59,062 nucleotides of DNA. Source: Prolixibacteraceae bacterium (GTDB lineage Bacteria; Bacteroidota; Bacteroidia; Bacteroidales; Prolixibacteraceae). Within the stretch, counting starts at the first letter, position 1, and every line of letters starts with the position of its first letter. Below, piece after piece: positions 53,928-59,062 of the stretch. The notes below the pieces were generated by a model. That model did no database searches, was not told where the DNA came from, and saw nothing but the letters and a program-made list of their open reading frames with translations. The stretch is taken from NCBI GenBank assembly GCA_947475715.1, contig CANJNY010000016.1:1-59062 (forward strand), given 5' to 3'. Position numbers and translations under genes: made by a program.

Positions 53928-56900
53928 AAACTATATTAATAACAGAAATAATCTTCCTGTTTCTTCTTTTTCCGTTAGGATTGTTATCTCAAAACAAACC
54001 GTTTATCCACTTTACAGAAGAAGATGGACTGGTAAATAATTCGGTGCGATGTATCACCAAAGATAATAACGGAATTCTTTGGATCGGCACTCAAAATGGT
54101 CTCTCCAAATATGACGGTCATAAATTCCTAAACTTAAGAAAACCGGATGGTCTTCCAGGCAATTGGGTTTGGGCAATTGCTTCGGATCATAAAAAACGGA
54201 TCTATGCAGGGTGTTATATGGATGGGTTGGCTATTCTGGAAAATGATAAGATAATTCAGGTTCTTCATCTTAAATCAAAAAAATCAGACACCTTCCGTCG
54301 ATTTTATTACAGTGAAAAGAATCAGATTCTGGTAATTGGGACTGATTTGGGAATTTATCTGCTAAAAGACACTACATTTTATCAGGTTCCTATCAAATTT
54401 GAGCGGGATGGAAAGGCCAGTGTAATGAATATCGCAGAATCCAACGGAGATATCTACTTTACGCTACATGGTGGATCCGTTGGATTACATAAATTGGTTA
54501 TCAACAAAGATTTCCCCGCGTTATCCTCAACTCAAAAATTAGATGATCAGCAACTTGAAAGATTCTCTTTAACGGTGATGAATGATACTATTTATTCGAA
54601 TACATTAAGAACATATTTTATGCATTCCATAAATAATAGCGCAAAAAATCGAAAATTTGATTTTAAAATCTTAAATTATATTCCCTGGGTATCTTGCCAA
54701 ATAAGTAATCACGAGATTTTAATCGGAGGTTTCAACAGCAATTATTTAACTGGTGGTTTATACACCTATGACTCTAACACAGGAAAAATTGACAAAAGTA
54801 TTTATGACATCGGTAATGTTTCAATAAATGAGATAATTCGTGACTCGGCTGATGGATTTGCCTGGGTTTGCGCAGAAAATGGGTTGTATGCATTGATCAA
54901 TTCTCCCTTTGAGATGTATTCTTTAAATGGAGTAAAAGGATTTTATGATGTAAGTTGTTATAACGACATTTTTTATATACTGGGTAAGGAGGGTGTTTAC
55001 ACGTATGACAAAAAAAGATTTCGTCTTATAATTCCCACCGGTAAAATTAAATCGATTGTATGCCAGAAATTTAAAGAACATATCTATGACAAGTTAAAAT
55101 CAGATTATGTTACAATCACCGGGAATAAGGACGCCACATTTTATTCACTTGGTTTAAAAGATCTGGATGGGATTTATATCGTAACGAATTTAGGCTGTTT
55201 ACGACTAACCGATTTAAAAACATTTATCCCACTTTCTGTCAGGAATTTTATTTTTGATGACCAGGGAGGGTGTTATTATGCGCATGATTTTGCCAGAGTA
55301 ATCTATTATCCATCGCTAATATTTTTAAATCCTCAAATGCCCGGGGAGGAAGCAGGAGGAATTGCCAATGTTATCAGGATCATAAAGGCAAAAGGGATAA
55401 TCTATTTTGCAACCTATTTTACAGGGTTATACGCCATAAAAGATGGTCAGGTTTACCATTTAAACCGTACAAATTCTTCGATGGATAATAATCTGTCTGA
55501 TATCGAGGTAAGTCCATCAGGAGATGTCTGGTGCACAACCGATGACGGCAATCTTTTTAATGTTGATTTTGATGGAAAACTAATTGTCAAAAAGAAGTTA
55601 AATCAGGAAAATTCAGGAATTAAAGGGACAAATTATACATGGTTGAAATTTAACAATGAAAACTTATTCGTGGGGACCAATCAGGGATTAAATATCATTC
55701 CGATAAAAAATCTTAATGCAGAAAATTCTAGCTCTGTTCACTTTTATAATCAGGCAAACGGATATGAATTTACTGCTGCCACCTCACCATTTACCGATAG
55801 TCAGGGGAATGTCTATTTACATACTTCAGAAAAACTTATAAAAATTAATAATACAAGGCTTAACTCACAGTGTAACGAGATAAAATTCAGGAAAATAGAA
55901 CTAAACAATAAAGAGATCGAAATTGAATCGCTGAGCGGATCATTACCCTCCTCGACTGTCAAAATTTCATTGGATTTCCTGATTTTCAACTATCCATCTT
56001 CCAGAAATACAAAATATCAGTATCGGGTAAACGAAGGCAATTGGAATGATGGTCATAATTTAATCTTTGAATCACCCAAAGCCGGATCCTACAGAATTGA
56101 TCTTCAAGCCACAGATCTGGAAACCGGACAAATAGAGCATCAACATATCGGGTTTACCATTGTCTTGCCCATTTGGCAACGATGGTGGTTCATACTCTCG
56201 CTAACAATTTTATTTATATCCATAACTTATTTAATCACCAAACTGAGGATAAAGGGGATCAGGAAGCAGCAAGATGCCAAATACCAATTAAAAAGTCAAA
56301 ATTCGGAATTGCAGATCCGATCGTTACAAGTACAGATGAATCCCCACTTTATCTTTAATTCCCTAAATTCGATTCAGAATTTCATATTATCTCACGATAC
56401 CCGGGGAGCCATTATCTATCTTGGTTCATTGGGATCGATCATCCGAATGAACCTTGAGAATGTTTCAAAGGAGTTTATTTTTATCGAAGATGAAATCGAA
56501 TTTCTGGAGCAATATATCAAGATCGAAAAGATGCGGTTTAAGGATAACTTAAGAATTGAATTAAACAACTCCATTGAAAATCACATGGTTCTTATCCCGC
56601 CCATGCTCATACAGCCAATCATCGAGAATGCCATAAAACATGGGATACGGGAATTAGACAGTGGTGGTAGGATCAACATCGACTTCGGTGTTCATACCGG
56701 AACAATTAATATTACGATAGAAGACAATGGAGTAGGCAGGGGCAATCAGCCGGCTGAAATATTTAAGAAATACCCCAGCAAAGGATTAGGATTGATTGAG
56801 AGGAGGCTCAATTTGCTGAATCAAAAATACAATTCAAATAATTTCTCACTTACAATTATCGATCTTGAAAGCGGTGGACGACCCTGTGGCACTAAAGTAG

Positions 56901-56938
56901 AAATTTGTCTGGGTATTGTTAAGGACTCCAAAGCCTGA
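53924..56938 (+). CDS. LytS-type sensor histidine kinase with beta-propeller sensor
   Basis: The partner of the preceding LytTR regulator. A TTG start at 53924 overlaps the regulator's stop codon by three bases and is needed to include the signal/anchor (ITEIIFLFLLFPLGLLSQ); there is no closer ATG. The extracytoplasmic part (residues about 25-700) has two-component propeller repeats such as NNGILWIGTQNGLSKYDG. A Y_Y_Y-like domain (KYQYRVNEGNWNDG) follows, then one membrane helix (WWFILSLTILFISITYLI), a coiled coil, the phospho-acceptor His in QMNPHFIFNSLNSIQ and HATPase motif QPIIENAIKHGI with EDNGVGRG. At 1004 residues it is of normal size. The signal sensed is unknown; in this group it is often a carbohydrate. 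Confidence 0.93.
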   Translation: MKTILITEIIFLFLLFPLGLLSQNKPFIHFTEEDGLVNNSVRCITKDNNGILWIGTQNGLSKYDGHKFLNLRKPDGLPGNWVWAIASDHKKRIYAGCYMDGLAILENDKIIQVLHLKSKKSDTFRRFYYSEKNQILVIGTDLGIYLLKDTTFYQVPIKFERDGKASVMNIAESNGDIYFTLHGGSVGLHKLVINKDFPALSSTQKLDDQQLERFSLTVMNDTIYSNTLRTYFMHSINNSAKNRKFDFKILNYIPWVSCQISNHEILIGGFNSNYLTGGLYTYDSNTGKIDKSIYDIGNVSINEIIRDSADGFAWVCAENGLYALINSPFEMYSLNGVKGFYDVSCYNDIFYILGKEGVYTYDKKRFRLIIPTGKIKSIVCQKFKEHIYDKLKSDYVTITGNKDATFYSLGLKDLDGIYIVTNLGCLRLTDLKTFIPLSVRNFIFDDQGGCYYAHDFARVIYYPSLIFLNPQMPGEEAGGIANVIRIIKAKGIIYFATYFTGLYAIKDGQVYHLNRTNSSMDNNLSDIEVSPSGDVWCTTDDGNLFNVDFDGKLIVKKKLNQENSGIKGTNYTWLKFNNENLFVGTNQGLNIIPIKNLNAENSSSVHFYNQANGYEFTAATSPFTDSQGNVYLHTSEKLIKINNTRLNSQCNEIKFRKIELNNKEIEIESLSGSLPSSTVKISLDFLIFNYPSSRNTKYQYRVNEGNWNDGHNLIFESPKAGSYRIDLQATDLETGQIEHQHIGFTIVLPIWQRWWFILSLTILFISITYLITKLRIKGIRKQQDAKYQLKSQNSELQIRSLQVQMNPHFIFNSLNSIQNFILSHDTRGAIIYLGSLGSIIRMNLENVSKEFIFIEDEIEFLEQYIKIEKMRFKDNLRIELNNSIENHMVLIPPMLIQPIIENAIKHGIRELDSGGRINIDFGVHTGTINITIEDNGVGRGNQPAEIFKKYPSKGLGLIERRLNLLNQKYNSNNFSLTIIDLESGGRPCGTKVEICLGIVKDSKA

Positions 56939-57185
56939 AAAACTCCCGTTGATGTTGTTGTGGCCCTGTACCCCATCTGCGAAGAATTCTAAAATCACTA
57001 CGTTAAAAAAGTCAGTTTGCTGTAAAGTTGAACATGTGGTATGTTAGCATGAATTAGAAAGAATAAAAACAAAAGCCAGCTGGCTATCCAGGAAGAATAG
57101 CCAAAATATGGTGAATATTATTGAAGTGAAAAAAAACTCGGTATCGAAAGACCCTAAAGACTAAATAACCTAACCCTTTAAAAAT

Positions 57186-57467
57186 ATGGACGACCGGATC
57201 GTGCAAAAGCAAAAATTACTGGAAATATTTAGAGTCCCAACTTTTGCTCCATTATTCAAGCAAAATCCCATTTACTGCATCAATCATTTTGCAGCACAAA
57301 CACCGTATATTTCCTACGCTGATATTCTGAATAATAAATTTATAATCAGGGGAAGTTCTGTTGGGTCCAAGACCACCTCAACGATCAAGAGTGGCACTAT
57401 TATCATTGAATATGAGCACATCGATAAACTTGTTGAAGATGGATGGAGACTTGAGGGACACCTTTGA
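57186..57467 (+). CDS. Small hypothetical protein
   Basis: A 93-residue protein without signal or membrane segments. It has a hydrophobic, aromatic N-terminal half (FAPLFKQNPIYCINHFAAQTPYISYADIL) and a beta-like C-terminal half ending EYEHIDKLVEDGWRLEGHL. I do not recognise the family. It is isolated between the kinase and the FISUMP gene. Confidence 0.5.
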   Translation: MDDRIVQKQKLLEIFRVPTFAPLFKQNPIYCINHFAAQTPYISYADILNNKFIIRGSSVGSKTTSTIKSGTIIIEYEHIDKLVEDGWRLEGHL

Positions 57468-57723
57468 AAAACATTTCTCGAATATATTGTAGCCAAATTC
57501 ATCAAAGTTTACTCCGGAAACAGACAAATCAGGCATGGATGGTCAAACCGTTCCCGTTAGCCTTTCATTATCCAAAAAAAAGCAAACAGAATTTAATTCA
57601 CGTTAAATCGGAAAAATCATACTTTAAGAAAATGAGTTTGTTGATTCTTAAAAGTATCCTCTCCTTTGAGGCAAATTAGAAATCCTATAAATTAAAGAGA
57701 TAAATTTAAAATAAAGATTAGAT

Positions 57724-58533
57724 ATGCCTAAAAAACTTAAACTTCGTTGGATTGTTATACTGACCGTCCTGGTTTTGTTCCTTGAACACAGTTGTGCCAA
57801 CTTTCCCGATCCTGTTATTCCGAAAGATTCAATACCAATAATCACCAATAGCATTAAAGATATTGACGAAAATACATACAAGACTATTGTATTAGGAACG
57901 AAAGAGTGGATGGCAGAAAATTTAAGAGTTACAAAGTATAATACTGGTGCACCAATAAAACTAATAAATACTCCCTCCGAGTGGGCAAAAGCCTATAAAG
58001 ATACAATTGTAGCAAAAATCTCAGGCAATGGACGAGATACAACAGGGTTTTACAATTGGCCCTCTACCGTTGTTGACAATAATGACTTGAAACAAGAATA
58101 TGGAGCCCTATACAACTACTACACTATAAATCAGGATAAATTATGCCCCACAGGATGGCATGTTGCAAGTGATGAGGATTGGCAAGACTTAGTAAATTTT
58201 ATCGGCGGACCAGATTCTAAAGGAGAACTACTGCAAGTGACTGACGCTGCAATTTGGCATTTACCCAACAAGGGAACAAACATAACTAAATTCTCAGCTT
58301 ATCCTGCAGGTGGATATGATGTAAGCGGAGATTTCAAATCCTTTGGAGAGAGCGGCATTTGGTGGTCAAAAAATGCGTATAACATAAAAAAGGAAAAAAA
58401 TGCCACTTTCTGGATTTTGACCGGAGCTATTAATGATCCCAATTCCAAAGCGGTAAAAATAATAGGAAGTACAGTATTAAACGGCACCCTTGATATGGCC
58501 AACGGATTATCGGTTAGGTGCGTCAAGAATTAA
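57724..58533 (+). CDS. FISUMP-domain lipoprotein
   Basis: A putative lipoprotein (LVLFLEHSCANFPD) with a full FISUMP domain (Fibrobacter succinogenes major paralogous domain). The domain starts with DENTYKTIVLGTKEWMAENLRVTKYN, passes through YGALYNYYTI, LCPTGWHVASDEDWQDLVNFIGG and FSAYPAGGYDVSGDFKSFGESGIWWSKN, and ends ANGLSVRCVKN. All standard motifs are present. The domain is related to the C-type-lectin-like fold and is surface exposed; ligands are unknown. Its mini-copy lies at 52328-52567. Confidence 0.92.
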   Translation: MPKKLKLRWIVILTVLVLFLEHSCANFPDPVIPKDSIPIITNSIKDIDENTYKTIVLGTKEWMAENLRVTKYNTGAPIKLINTPSEWAKAYKDTIVAKISGNGRDTTGFYNWPSTVVDNNDLKQEYGALYNYYTINQDKLCPTGWHVASDEDWQDLVNFIGGPDSKGELLQVTDAAIWHLPNKGTNITKFSAYPAGGYDVSGDFKSFGESGIWWSKNAYNIKKEKNATFWILTGAINDPNSKAVKIIGSTVLNGTLDMANGLSVRCVKN

Positions 58534-58596
58534 AGCCTTAAAGAGTACTCTACCATCCTAACAATTACCTTTCAACTTACCTAATTTAATAATTGA

Positions 58597-59062
58597 ATGA
58601 AAAAACAAATTTTATTTTTAGTATTGGTTTTTACATCGACTATATTAACAGCACAAAAGTCCATCGATTTAGGGATCACCGGAGGAGCAGCTATATACTT
58701 CGGCGACATCACAAATGTAAATTATCAAAAGCTTCTAAACCCTGTTGGGGGAATTTACGGTCGTTTTAACTTTAACAAAAGAATTGCAGTAAGATTGCAA
58801 TTGCAATTAGGCAAACTTGGGGCAGAAGGTAAATTCGGGAATAATAAAGTCGGACTGCTTAGCCTAAACGGCAATGATCCAAAAACAAGTCTATACGTTA
58901 GTAATCCCACTAATTATTATTATTTTACCCGGTTAACAGGCGGTTTGGAAGGTTTAATTGAATTCAATTATAAGAACTATCAGACTGGAAGTATTAAAAA
59001 AGAAAATTCTACCCCCTATATAGTAACCGGATTAGGTGTATTTTATTCACCAGGCGCCAATA
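58597..59062 (+). CDS. Outer-membrane beta-barrel protein, DUF6089-like (partial)
   Basis: The gene runs off the right edge; 155 codons are visible. A signal peptide (MKKQILFLVLVFTSTILTAQ) is followed by SIDLGITGGAAIYFGDITN, then NPVGGIYGRFNFNKRIAVRLQLQLGKL and strands typical of a small outer-membrane barrel. The GGAAIYFGD opening resembles DUF6089/PorG-like proteins, some of which belong to type IX secretion. It begins 63 bases after the FISUMP lipoprotein gene. Confidence 0.75.
   Translation, partial: MKKQILFLVLVFTSTILTAQKSIDLGITGGAAIYFGDITNVNYQKLLNPVGGIYGRFNFNKRIAVRLQLQLGKLGAEGKFGNNKVGLLSLNGNDPKTSLYVSNPTNYYYFTRLTGGLEGLIEFNYKNYQTGSIKKENSTPYIVTGLGVFYSPGAN

Noticed and set aside
57090-57113. 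GGCTAT/ATAGCC hairpin after the kinase gene
   Set aside because: The stem is only six base pairs and no T run follows; it is too weak to call a terminator.
57464-57679. 71-codon frame after the small hypothetical gene
   Set aside because: It needs a TTG start, overlaps the previous stop, is basic and featureless, and has no supporting signal.

Overview
The window is chromosomal DNA of a Bacteroidota bacterium, most likely a Bacteroidales/Marinilabiliales-type anaerobe or facultative anaerobe. This rests on several things: promoters of the TAnnTTTG class and an almost complete lack of Shine-Dalgarno sequences; many short lipoprotein signals; LytS/LytTR two-component proteins with a beta-propeller sensor; FISUMP-domain lipoproteins; a WbqC protein; GH172 and GH20 enzymes; and a DUF6089-like barrel protein. 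Apart from short gene remnants near a tRNA, I see no phage, insertion sequence, CRISPR or restriction locus. Most of the window is ordinary core genome.

Layout. 1-4.3 kb (minus strand): the start of an exported chorismate mutase, an orphan Leu/Ile/Val-binding-type lipoprotein, and larE-larC-larB for the nickel-pincer cofactor of lactate racemase-type enzymes. No larA lies here. 4.7-8.4 kb (plus): an OB-fold lipoprotein, then a large FAD/Fe-S oxidase of the D-lactate/glycolate dehydrogenase type, which could fit the lar genes functionally. 8.4-17.6 kb (minus): a methyltransferase, secA-lgt, ferritin, isocitrate dehydrogenase and dnaX. The dnaX reading frame changes at a run of ten A, so the gamma/tau products probably arise by frameshifting or transcript slippage. 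17.8-20.7 kb: an exported glutathione peroxidase, YccF, and a protein made only of PAS domains. 20.9-26.7 kb: cinA, an AsmA-like protein and a secreted double esterase. 26.8-30.4 kb: the dapB-lepB-lipoprotein-lapA-wbqC operon.

30.5-32.0 kb (minus): a barrel-like protein, an NlpC/P60 protein that has lost its catalytic Cys, and a membrane-anchored Nudix protein. 32.2-41.7 kb (plus): PgpH-like 7TM-HD phosphodiesterase, S41 peptidase lipoprotein behind a sigma-54-like site, secreted PepC-like peptidase, rplS, YitT, patatin-barrel fusion and hexose-6-phosphate mutarotase. 41.8-46.0 kb (minus): a GH20 hexosaminidase and a Pif1-like helicase. 46.3-51.6 kb: the rhaT-rhaM-rhaA operon, a divergent zinc dehydrogenase and a GH172 enzyme, together a small sugar-use island. 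51.8-59.1 kb: a hypothetical gene, a FISUMP mini-gene with an internal deletion, tRNA-Pro(CGG), a start-less coding remnant, a LytTR regulator/LytS kinase pair, a small hypothetical, an intact FISUMP lipoprotein, and the start of a barrel protein that runs off the edge.

The most notable items are the dnaX frame change at A10, the three-cysteine LarE in a larA-less operon, the NlpC/P60 Cys-to-Gly change, the exported chorismate mutase, two unrelated heptamer repeat tracts, and a pair of mutually exclusive hairpins between rhaA and the helicase gene. I found no clear, wholly new multi-gene system. All functions are read from sequence motifs without database searches.
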